A stretch of 64,000 bases of DNA. It comes from Saccopteryx bilineata (taxonomy: Eukaryota > Chordata > Mammalia > Chiroptera > Emballonuridae). The stretch is from contig NC_089495.1 of the NCBI RefSeq assembly GCF_036850765.1, forward strand, positions 199,710,847 to 199,774,846, read 5' to 3'. The notes under the pieces are model-generated. The model had not been told where the DNA came from and made no database searches. It worked only from the letters and a program-made list of their open reading frames with translations. Made by a program: the position numbers and the translations under genes. Of this stretch, positions 12,238 to 21,733 are shown piece by piece (the first letter of the stretch is position 1; the number at the start of each line of letters is the position of its first letter).

Positions 12238-13085
12238 ATGCGGTGGTTTAAGAACACATTCACACATTCCCTTCCCTTCGAGAGGCAGAGCCGAACTCCC
12301 TTCCCCTGAGCGTGGGCTGGGCTTGCTGAGTCATTTCCAATGAACAAAATATGACAGTGGTGATGGTATGTGACTTCCAAGGCTGGGTCATAAAAGACAC
12401 TGTGGCCTGACCAGGCGGTGGTGCAGTGGATAGAACGTCGGACTGGGATGCAGAGGACCCAGGTTCGAAACCCCAAGGTTGTCAGCTTGAGCGCGGGCTC
12501 ACCAGCTTGAGCACAGGGTTGCTGGCTGGAATGTGGGATCATAGACATGACCCCAAAGTGGCTGGCTTGAGTCCAAGGTCACTGGCTTGGGTAGCAAGCA
12601 AGGGGTCACTTGCTCTGCTGTAGCCCCCCAGTCAAGGCACATATGAGAAAGAAGTCAATGAACAACTAAGGTGCTACAACGAAGAATTGATGCTTCTTAT
12701 CTCTCTCCCTACCATCTGTCTGTCCCTATATGTCCCTCTCATTGTCTCTCTCTGTTACAAAAAAAAAGACATTGTGGTTTCCACCTTGTTCATGAGTGGG
12801 GATCACACTGGGGGAAGCTAGCTTCCATGTTGTGAGGAGGCTCAAGCAGTCATACGGAGAGGCTCACATGGCAAGAGCCATGTGAGTGAGCCATCTTGAA
12901 AGTGTTTCCTCCAGTCCCACCTAAACCTTGAGTTGACCATAACCTATCAGAGATCCTGAGATAGGACCACCTGGCCAAGCTGCTCCTGGATTCTTGATGC
13001 ACAGAAATTGTGTGAGATATAAATGTTTACTGTTTTAAGCCGCCGATATTGAACTCATCTGCTATGCGGCAATAGAGAATTAGTA
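12238..13085 (+). mobile_element. MaLR (MLT1-like) LTR interrupted by a SINE
   Basis: An LTR-like sequence runs from about 12238, is broken by the SINE at 12406-12763 and resumes to 13085. It ends with the usual TACTGTTTTAAGCCGCCGAT block and GCAATAGAGAATTAGTATGA. No retroviral coding sequence is seen. Confidence 0.65.
12406..12763 (+). mobile_element. Bat SINE, GCCTGACCAGG family
   Basis: The head GGCGGTGGTGCAGTGGATAG and B box GGTTCGAAACC are followed by repeated CAGCTTGAGC/GGCTTGAG blocks, then AGAAAGAAGTCAATGAACAA and a TC-rich tail. Duplications AAAAGACACTGTGG (12392-12405) and AAAAGACATTGTGG (12764-12777) flank it. Confidence 0.92.
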
Positions 13086-14224
13086 TGACAGATAATGGAT
13101 TTTATGTTTCCATGAATAATACATTTATTTTAATTCCTCAGGTTTTCATTTCTAATTAGGTAAATATCGATCCATAGAAACCAATTAAACAAAAGCTTGT
13201 AGGGATTCTCAGTTTTTAAGAATATAAAGGGGCGATGAAACAAAACAAAACAAAAAAAAAAGAAGACTATTGCCCTAAACTCTGCACATTTCCTCTTTAC
13301 TAAACTTTCCTCAAATTATCTCATAGCAGAACACCGTTTGTTTTCCATCGGGAGGCTGACTGAGATAACACCACCAAAACATTATCAGTGGTTGTTGCTG
13401 TCCAGTGAAGTATGCATGATTTTTTTTTCCTTCTTTTTTTTCCCCCCTGCACTTTGAAGATTTTCTGCAACAAGAATGCATTATTTTTATATAATTAGGA
13501 GAAAAGAAACTTCCCTTTGCAAAACTCATCAAAAGTGAAAGTCAGAGCTGTGTTTCCACTAGATTAAGTCATCGGTTTCCAGGTGCCCTGCAGAGCCCAG
13601 GTGGCCCCAATGTGCCCAGGGCTGGGGTGGAACAGGAGTGGGGTGGGTGACGTGCCAGCACCCCTCAGCCGCCCTACCCCAATCAGAATAACTCTTTCCT
13701 CTGCTTTACATATTGGTTTTCTGCAAAATATTTCATTTAAAGTTTCCACTGCTTAAAAAAGAAACAGTCTGAAAACCCTTACCATGAGCATAACAATGAA
13801 GAGCTAAACTTAGATTACCGAAGAATCACTCAAACTCTTGAATGCCAGTCGAGTTTCCGTAAAGAAAACCCTACAGGTTGTGAGAGAATAGAAGCCCTAT
13901 AGTCAGACATCCCAAGGGAGGCTGGGCCCACGTGGCCTTGGAAGGAAGCTGCTGCTAGAGATGAAGAGCTTATCCAGGGACCCCCGCAACGCAAAGGGCC
14001 TGAGGTCAGCAGAAACGCCAGCGTCTCTAAGGCCCAAAGAGACACAGATCAGAACCACAAGGGAGTGGTTCTCTTGTCTTCTAGGAAAACCAAACGCATG
14101 AGGTGCCAGGAACTCCTGGTTGTTGGAAGCCTGGGCCACTGATCTGCCTTCAAGTCCTGGGTCTGACACGTGACACCTGTGAGACCTCAGCCCGTGACAC
14201 AGCCGCTCCAATGGGGGATCTTTC

Positions 14225-14855
14225 AAATGGGGTGTGAGAAGGTAAAAGGAGGCAGCCATTTTGGAAAAACAGTTTGGCAGTTGTTTTTTTAAGTTAAACA
14301 TAAATTTATCTTATGACCCAGCAATGCCATTCCTAGGTAACTCCCCGAGACATGAATACATACGTCCCCACACAGGCTTGCACAGAAACGTTCTTAGCAG
14401 CATTATTCATCATAACCCCAAATGAAAATAATCTAAATGTTCCTCAACTGGTGAATGGATAAACAAGTGTGGTCTGTCCATACGCCGGGCTACAACAGGA
14501 CAATTAAAAGGGGATGACATCCTCATATATACCACACTCTGGATGTATCTTCAAAACGTTCTTCTCAATGAAGAAGCCATCGCGAAAGAGCACACACCGT
14601 ATGAATCCAGGTAATGAAATGTCCAGAAAAGCAAACAGAGGCAGAGAAGAGATCAGTGCTGCCCAGTGGGAACCAGGAAGGGGCTACAAATGGGCACCAA
14701 GTTTCTTTCTGGGGTGACGAAGTGTTCTGAAATTGGGTTGTGGTGATGGATGGACAATTCTAAATTTTCTGAAAACTGTTGAACAATACCCTTTAAACAG
14801 GCACATTTTATGGTATGCAAATTGAATTTCAATAAAGCTGTTTTTGAAAAACTGG
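14225..14855 (+). mobile_element. L1 fragment, 3' end
   Basis: The sequence contains TTATGACCCAGCAATGCCAT and CTGGTGAATGGATAAACAAG and finishes with AATTGAATTTCAATAAAGCT, as in old L1 3' ends. Confidence 0.8.
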
Positions 14856-15394
14856 CTGTAGGAACAGGAGGATGAGGCTCAGGTAGGTCTGAGGCCAGGG
14901 AGGGCCCCTGGAGCCCAGACATCAGCCCAAGAGCAGGCAGCTTCAGGGAAGGAAGTTTGGTGAGTCCCCCCACCCCCCACTGCCTCTCTCTGGAAAGACT
15001 CACATTGCCCTGTGGGGGAGGTTGACTCAGCCACTGCTGTGAGCTCAGGGGAGGGGGGGCTGCCACCCCACGTTGCCATCCCGCTGTGAGCTAACGCCCC
15101 CGCAGCCTCCCCGACACCAGCTCCCCCACAGCACAGGGCTGCCATTCTGGCCAGCTCTGAGCAGCAGCTCCGTCATGCTGGCAGGAAGCTGAGCACAGCT
15201 GGGCCAGAAAGCCTGCTGACCTATGACAGCTTCACAACCCTCCTCCAAACTCAGCCACCTGGGGACCCCCAGGGCACCTCTCACCTGCCCCACAGCCTGC
15301 CCCAGTGCAGGACACTGGCCCTCCACCCTCACTTGGCTGTCACCAGAGCCAGGGATCCAGCCCATGGCACCTGGCACTTTTCTCATTCAAACTT

Positions 15395-15860
15395 AAATAT
15401 TCAGTTTGGCAAGAGCAAAACCACCAAAAAACTTACATGCCCATCAGTAAGGAACCAGTTCAAAAACCCTGGTGGCTTCATACCGTGGAATACTACTCAG
15501 CAGTTAAAAAGAATAACACAGATCTAGTAGTCCACTATAGATGTACTGACATAAAAACATCTCCAGAATATACTGTTGGGTGAAAAAAAGGAAACTGCAG
15601 AATAATGTATCCAGGATGTCATCATTTACTTAAAAACCAAAACGAAAAATCCCACTAGCTCTCTATTTCTCCAAGCCTACAAATACACAGGTAAGTGAGG
15701 AAAATGCCTGGAAGGTAACCCATCAAGCAAACAGCAGTACTCATTACAGAAGGAAGAGGGGGTGGGGTGGGAGGGAGAGGGGAAGGGAGGGAACTTTCAC
15801 TCCATACACTTCTGTGCTGGATTTTTTATGAGAAGCATGTTTGTGTATATTTGGGTTCTT
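15395..15860 (+). mobile_element. L1/HAL1-like fragment
   Basis: The segment ACATGCCCATCAGTAAGGAA and the following TACCGTGGAATACTACTCAG are typical LINE 3' sequence. The right end merges into a purine microsatellite. Confidence 0.65.
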
Positions 15861-15879
15861 TAAAGACATTAAAGTCTGA

Positions 15880-15960
15880 AAGAAAGAAAGAGAGAGAGAG
15901 AGAGAGAGAAAGAAAGAGGGAGGGAGGGAGGGAGGGAGGGAAAAAGAGAGAGAGAGAGAG

Positions 15961-15995
<35 letters not shown>

Positions 15996-16051
15996 AAGAA
16001 GGAAGGAAGGAAGGAAGGAAGGAAGGAAGGAAGGAAGGAAGGAAGGAAGGA

Positions 16052-16103
<52 letters not shown>

Positions 16104-16129
16104 AGAAAATAGAAAAGAAAAGAAAAAGT
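15880..16129. repeat. Compound purine microsatellite (GAAA/GGGA/GA/GGAA)n
   Basis: About 250 bases on the plus strand contain only purines: GAAA, GA, GGGA, GA again, then a long GGAA block and a final GAAA block. The ORFs across it are repeats of Lys/Glu/Arg or Phe/Leu/Ser and are not genes. Confidence 0.95.
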
Positions 16130-16349
16130 GTGTGAAAATGGTCACTGTGCTGGTGCAAAGTTCAGCTGTCACATCCAGGATCTTGTCTAATTCCTGCCAA
16201 ACCCCCCTGAGGGCAAGGCTCAACCGCCCATTTTTCGGATTAAGAAATGGGACCCAGAGAGGTGAAGTCAGCTGTTGAAAGTCACAGGCAGGGCTGAGGA
16301 CCCCCTGGTGCTCTTTCTAACCAGAACCCACGGGAGGGCTCTGGGGGCG

Positions 16350-16400
16350 GGCTCAGGGCTGCCTGCCGGCTCAGGGCTGCCTGCCGGCTCAGGGCTGTGT
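16350..16400. repeat. Short tandem repeat, about 18 bp
   Basis: GGCTCAGGGCTGCCTGCC is present twice with a partial third copy. Confidence 0.85.
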
Positions 16401-17104
16401 GACCTTCTGAAGCAGCAGGGCCAGCTCACTGGCCTCTGTGAAGCCCCTTCAGGGAGGGAGATGGGATCTGTCAGGGAAGAGGGGAGTGAAAGATGAAAGG
16501 AGAGCTGATGAACTATCGCCCACGACAAAGATTAAACATCATGATGTGCCCCACTGAGTGGGATGGGTCTGCCACGTCACCCAGCAAATCACACGTGGGA
16601 AGGAGCCTTGCAGGGTCGTGTCCCCTGAGTCTGGGACTGCATGCCTCTGGGGGGGGGGGGTGGCTGCTCAGCCCAGGCTCTCGGCTGGGTGCTTCCAGGG
16701 TGGCCCCTTGCCCACTCCCCAGAGCGCTGTTTATCAGGACAGAAAAGCAGCAGAGGGTTCTAGAAGCTGAGGAGCAACAGACATAAAACCCAGCGCCCTC
16801 CAGGGCAGCAGGTGCCACCGTGTCTGTTCTCTCACTACTTTAGCACTAAGTGTCTGGAGGGTGTGCAGAAGCAGGAGCCCCGAGGGACCCAGGAAACACT
16901 GGCTGGGTCCCCTCCAGGGACAGCCAGAAAGGATCTGTATACAGACAGGGACCGGAGGCTGCTGGCGGGACCACCAACCACCACACACACACACACACCC
17001 CTCAGCTGCACAGTGAGCAGGCGTGGCCTCTTAGGGAATGCTCAGGGAAGAGGGCTTTGGTCAAATCATGGGTCCTCCCCTCATCCTTCTGATGGGAAGC
17101 AACC

Positions 17105-17260
17105 CAACGAGGCCAGTGACAAGAGCTTGGATCCTGGGGTGTTCTGATCCTGCTCTGCCACCTTGGTCAAAGTTTTGAACCTCTCTGAGTCTCAATTTTC
17201 CCATCTGTAAAAAGAGTGTTTTATACCTGCCTGTCGGATATCATGATTTCTGGGGCACAT
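17105..17260 (+). mobile_element. MIR SINE fragment
   Basis: GATCCTGCTCTGCCACCTTG followed by CTCTGAGTCTCAATTTTCCC and ATCTGTAAAAAG is the MIR core. Confidence 0.7.
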
Positions 17261-17330
17261 AATAATAATAATAATAATAATATAATAATAATAATAATAA
17301 TAATATAATAATAATAATAATAATATAATT
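17261..17330. repeat. (AAT)n microsatellite
   Basis: Runs of AAT interrupted twice by a TAT junction, followed by AT-rich DNA to about 17680. Confidence 0.9.
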
Positions 17331-17689
17331 AAATAAAATGTGAAAACAGATTATATGAGTATATATGTGTTTATGTTTATTTAGTCATTCATTTTGTAAA
17401 GTGAAAGTGTCCTAGAAAGCACTGTGCATATTCTTCTGCTTCCAGACATTATGAACATAACTAGGATTATTTATATACATAATAATTTATATATTCATAC
17501 TTATAACAATGTTTATATTATATACCACTTTATATTATATAACCATTGTGTGGTTGTTTTCTTACGTGTTATTATATTTGTATTATTTTACTACATTTTT
17601 ATTCTATTTTATTTCATTATATACATATAAGTATATATGTATACTTACATATATGTATATATATAACGAAATGTTCAAGAACTTCACAG

Positions 17690-17850
17690 CAAGCCCTTGA
17701 GGTGGAAACAATTGTTATCCCCATTTCTGGAGGTGGAAACTGAGGTGCAGGAAGGGAAGTGACTTGTCTACCTGCCAGGGTCACAAAGGGAAAAAACTGA
17801 CCAAGTCTGTGGGAGACCAGCTCTGTGTGACTGAGCAGAGCCCATGCGGT
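17690..17850 (-). mobile_element. MIR SINE fragment
   Basis: GGAGGTGGAAACTGAGGTGC and AAGTGACTTGTCTACCTGCC AGGGTCAC-type core, reverse orientation. Confidence 0.65.
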
Positions 17851-18317
17851 TAACCACCCCCTCCACCATCTACCTGCGCAGGAAAGCTAAGTGAAAAGGA
17901 CCCCGCCCCCCGCCCCTACCCCCACCCCCCCACACAGAGCCCAGCAGGTGGTCCGGCACACACAGGGGGGCCTAAGAAAGGCAAGGCCCTCTGAGCTTTG
18001 AGCTCTGGGAGGAGAGAGATGCGATCCGACCAGTTCACCAGATATGTAGCATGCTAATGTGCAAGAAGTAGGTTGTCAGTAAATATTTGTGGCAAGGAAG
18101 GAAAATCAGGATGATGTTCATTAGCCAAAGGCTGGGTGGGGTTCTTATTGCACACAAAAAAAGTCTAAGATAAATTCGGAGCGTCCCCCCAAGGCGCGGG
18201 GGATGGCCAGCTTCCCCCACCCCAGCCCGCTGCGCCCCTGCTGCACAGAATCTGAGGGGGCCAGACCCTGACCAGGAGGCATCAAGGCTGCAGCGAGCCA
18301 GGCTCAGAGCGGCCTAC

Positions 18318-18567
18318 CTTCCTCGACGTCGTTCCTCAGGGAGGCCTCCAGCAGGGCCACGCTGGCCTCGAAGGCCACCTTCTTCCTGCGGCCGCCGCCG
18401 CTGCGTTTCCGCTCGTGCTTGCGCTTGCGGTGCTGCAGGTCCTGCTCATACTGCGCCCACTTCTTCAGCTGCTGCGCGCGGCGCTTCTGGGCGGCCCGCA
18501 GCCGCTCCAGCGTGGGCACCTTCTCCAGCAGCTGCAGCTCGGTCAGCAGGTCCACGTGGCTGGCCAT
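18318..18567 (-). CDS. PPP1R16B: PPP1R16B (TIMAP) first coding exon, N-terminal 83 codons
   Basis: This encodes the start of TIMAP, a regulatory subunit that targets protein phosphatase 1 to membranes, best known from endothelial cells. The translation begins MASHVDLLTELQLLEKVPTL, which I recognise as the PPP1R16B N-terminus. Residues about 8-45 form a charged, probably helical segment. Residues 48-63 are strongly basic and resemble a nuclear localisation signal. The PP1 docking motif of the RVxF class is at residues 63-66, here KVAF. Residues 67-83 lead towards the ankyrin repeats, which must lie in later exons outside the window. The reading ends after 83 codons plus one base at a consensus donor (AAG|GTAGG, GT at 18317-18316), so the intron is phase 1. 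The start ATG sits in a GGGGCCATGG context. The ankyrin repeats and C-terminal prenylation signal known for the family are not present here. Confidence 0.95.
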
Positions 18568-18600
18568 GGCCCCCGCGCCTGCCCACGCCGCGGCTGGGGG

Positions 18601-18660
18601 CTAGCACGGTGTGCCCGGGGCCGGCGGAGCGCGGCGGCTCCGGTGGGGCTGGGGCCTCAT
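18601..18660 (-). promoter_or_regulatory. Upstream ORF in the PPP1R16B 5' UTR
   Basis: An ATG at 18660 in a CCACCATGA context opens a 19-codon reading frame ending at a TAG at 18603-18601. It finishes 33 nt before the main ATG and does not overlap the main coding region. The peptide is rich in Arg, Pro and Ala and resembles no protein I know. A well-placed uORF like this would be expected to lower or modulate translation of the main ORF. That effect is inferred. Confidence 0.6.
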
Positions 18661-18830
18661 GGTGGGGCCTGTGGCAAGGAGAGAGACACAGGTGGACACG
18701 CTTGTCAGGCTCAAAACCTGGATCTGATTATGTCATAATCAAAACAACTTTTTGCTATCTTATTGTTTTTTCTTCTCTTTTCTAAAGATATAATTGACCT
18801 GTACATTGTGTAAGTTAAGGTGTTGGTCTG

Positions 18831-19198
18831 ACCCTGGCCGGTTTGCTCAGTGGTAGAGCATCTGGCCCAGCGTTTGGTCCCAGGTTTGATTCTGGGTCAG
18901 AGCACACAGGAGAGGCGATAATCTGCTTCTCTACCTTGTCCTTTCCCCCTTCTCTCTCTCTCTCTCTCTCTCTCATCCCCTCCCACAGCCATGGCTTGAT
19001 TGAAGCAAGTTGGCCCCAGCACTGAGAATGGTTCCATAGCCTGACTCAGGTGCTAAAATATAGCTCAGCTGTTGAGCAATGGCCATAGATGAGCAGAGCA
19101 TTACCCCATAGGGGGCTTGCCAATTGGATCCTAGTTGGACACATGTGGGAGATTGTCTCTCTGCCTCCCTGCATCTATCTCACTTAAGAAAAAAAAAG
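18831..19198 (+). mobile_element. Diverged long-family bat SINE
   Basis: It lies just upstream of exon 2 on the coding strand, within intron 1, opposite in orientation to the gene. The copy is more diverged than most, with a GGTTTGATTCT B box. Target duplications are not convincing. Confidence 0.85.
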
Positions 19199-20344
19199 TA
19201 TTGATCAGATACATTTATATAAATATATTGCTACATGATTGCAATTGTAGTGTTAGCTAACACCATCACATGGTACCATTTCTTGTGGTTATATTGTTAT
19301 AGCATACAAGAGTGTTATATTGTTATAAGAATGAACTGTTATACTGTTATAACATATAAGGTGTTTATTGTAATTTTAAAGGAACGAGTACTATATTTTT
19401 AATTTCTCGGTACTAATCTGTCATATGCTAAATGCTGACAGATATAAAAAACTGAAACAGAAGCTCTCTGGGATTCTTCATTTTAAGAGGATAAAGGGGT
19501 CCTAACACCAAAAGGTTTGGTAATTGCTGAACTACTGAGACCTAGAAAATCTCAGTTGATGTGTCCCTCTTTGATCTTTAAAGAAAAAATTCTTAAGTCA
19601 CACTTTTTGCTGTCATTGATTCCTGGACCACATGAGGTCAACAAACTTTCAGAGTTTGAAGCCCATGGGCTCTCAGACGAAGAAGGAAAGGGTCTTGGGA
19701 CAACGTGACCCTCTTACGCCTGTTTTCCCACCTATAAAATGTTGTATCCACCTCCCAGAATTTATAGGATGTTCAGGAATAAAAAGGGCTGACCAAAAAT
19801 GTTACACACCCAGTAGAGTAGCAAAGAGAAACCAGCCTGGAGGAAGAAGAGCAGGGACATGTAAAGACAGAGTATCTGAGAACCCCCAGGCAACGCTGGT
19901 GGAGAACTGGGGATTGTGGGCAGCAGAGAAAGCCTGGCGCAGGTCTACATTTGCACGATGTGAAAATTTCTGTTGTCACAAAGAGGACCAGAACGGCCTT
20001 GTGCTTTAGGAAGTGACTGTTATTTCCTGATTTCCCCTGCCTCATTTTTCACTCAAGGGCTGCCTGTCTTCAAGAGGCTCCAGACCGGGCAGGGTTCAGC
20101 CTTAGCCCAGCCCAGCCCGCTGAGTGCTCAGGTCGGGTCAGAATGTTGTTCAGGTCTCTCCCAGCTCTGAGACAGGAAGACGGACAGGCGGAATGGGGAA
20201 GGGGCTAGCTTGGCAATACTCCCAGGGCACAGGTCAGGGGATCTGAGTGGACCTGGCCCCAAGGGGAAGCAGAAACCGTGGCCAGGCTGAGCAGGAAACA
20301 GCAAACTGGCTTTGGTTGCCTTTTGTTTTCTTTTGAATACCTTA

Positions 20345-20656
20345 CAAAGCTTTTAAAATAAATTAATTAAACTTTTATTTTGATATCATTGTAGTAGATT
20401 CACATGCAGCTGTAACAAGTAACACAGAGAGATGCCGTGTACCCTTTATCCAATTTATCCAAGTGGTAGCGTCTTGCAAAACTACAGTATAATATCACAA
20501 CTAGGAACCTGACATTGATGCACTCTAGTAATCTCATTCAGATTTCGCCAGTTTGTGCAAGTGTGTGTTCAGTCTTATGCGATTTCATTACATAGGTAGG
20601 TTTGTGTATCCACCACTATAGTCAAGATACAAACAGTTCCATCACACAAGGATCCA

Positions 20657-20691
<35 letters not shown>

Positions 20692-21235
20692 ACATTCTTG
20701 TCCTTGCCCGTGGCAATCACGAATCTGTTGCCCATCTCTAGAATTTTGTCATTTCAAAAATGTTATATAAATAGAATCAGACAGTAGGTAACCTTTTGAG
20801 ACTGGCTTGTTTTACTCAGCACAATTCCTATAAGATTCACCCAGGTTATTGCCTGTACTGATGGTTCATTCCTTTTTAATAGCTGAGTAGTATTCCATTG
20901 TGTGGATGTGCCCCTGTATGTATGTAACCATTCATACATCGAAGAACATCTGGGTTGTTCCTGGTTTGGGGCTATTATTACATTCATTTATAGGTTTTTA
21001 TATGAACATAAGTTTTCACTTCTCTGGACGAAATGCCCAGGAGTACAACTGCTAGCTTGTAGGCTAATTCCATGTCTGGTGCTCTAAGAAACTGTCAAAC
21101 TTTTCCAGAGTGGCTGGACTATTTTCTATTCCCACCAGCAACATACGAGTGATCCAGTTTCTCTGCCAACATTTGGTGTTGTCGCTGGCTTTTATTTTAG
21201 CCATTTAGAGAGATATTTTGGTTGCCTTTTTAAAA
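20345..21235 (-). mobile_element. L1 3' UTR, antisense
   Basis: The region includes TTTTACTCAGCACAATTCCT, AATAGCTGAGTAGTATTCCA and CCAGAGTGGCTGGACTATTT, the reverse complement of old L1 3' sequence. A (CA)n tract lies within it at 20657-20692. Confidence 0.8.
20657..20692. repeat. (CA)n microsatellite
   Basis: About 18 CA units within an antisense L1. Confidence 0.9.
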
Positions 21236-21439
21236 GGAACTCAGAGTTAAATGTACAACCATACTGTATCGTCATGTTGGTCAGAACTCACTGGGAGCTA
21301 GTGGGCCACGTGTTTACTTTTCCCACATCCTTAAGCGATTAAACGTTCACGAACACCTGCTCTGTGACAAGCCCTGATTCAGAGACGGGTGAGGGACCAG
21401 CTCTGCTTTCAAGGAAAACCCAGTCTCTCTGTCTGTCAC

Positions 21440-21590
21440 TCTATCTATAAATTCACTTAATTCTCTTGACAAGCTAATGAGGTAGGTACTATTATCATCC
21501 ATCCCCCTTTCATAGATAAAGAAAGTGAGACACAGAGAGATTAAGTAATGTACCCAACATCACACAGCTAGAAAAGGAAAGAGCCAATCT
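21440..21590 (-). mobile_element. MIR SINE fragment
   Basis: AATGAGGTAGGTACTATTAT and GAGACACAGAGAGATTAAGT, then CATCACACAGCTAG, form a well-preserved MIR core. Confidence 0.8.
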
Positions 21591-21692
21591 GCCTGGGGTT
21601 ATCAGGAAAGGTTCTCCAGAAGAAAGGACAACTGATAACCCCAAAGGGTGAGTAGGAAGGAGTTCACCAGGTCAGAGGTAGAGACACGGGTT

Positions 21693-21733
21693 GAGAAGGA
21701 GCTTGGTAACATCAGAAGGAGCTTGGTAACATC
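21693..21733. repeat. 20-bp direct duplication
   Basis: AGAAGGAGCTTGGTAACATC occurs twice in tandem. Confidence 0.9.

Larger units (their letters stand above)
1..18317 (-). other. PPP1R16B: PPP1R16B intron 2, 5' part
   Basis: This is the segment downstream of the exon 2 donor on the coding strand. I searched the minus-strand translations for the start of the ankyrin region expected in exon 3 and did not find it, so intron 2 runs off the left edge. It is filled with L1 pieces, MaLR LTRs, a hAT element, Tigger, SINEs and microsatellites, listed separately. Between them, 2700-4730, 5430-6600 and 16140-17100 show no recognisable gene. Confidence 0.8.
18318..18668 (-). other. PPP1R16B: PPP1R16B exon 2 (5' UTR plus first coding segment)
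   Basis: Read on the minus strand, a pyrimidine-rich tract ends in CTTGCCACAG at 18678-18669, a good 3' splice site. The exon then starts at 18668 with GCCCCACC. About 100 nt of GC-rich 5' UTR precede the ATG at 18567, and the exon ends at the donor after 18318. This gives a 351-nt exon. The presence of 5' UTR behind an acceptor shows that at least one non-coding exon lies upstream, at higher coordinates. Confidence 0.88.

Noticed and set aside
15744..16223. Long Ser/Phe/Leu and Lys/Glu/Arg ORFs
   Set aside because: These are translations of the purine microsatellite.
1..18317. Search for PPP1R16B exon 3 (start of the ankyrin repeats)
   Set aside because: No minus-strand translation resembles it. 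Exon 3 must lie outside the window.
18415..18738. Plus-strand ORF of 107 codons over exon 2
   Set aside because: It is the antisense shadow of the PPP1R16B coding exon.
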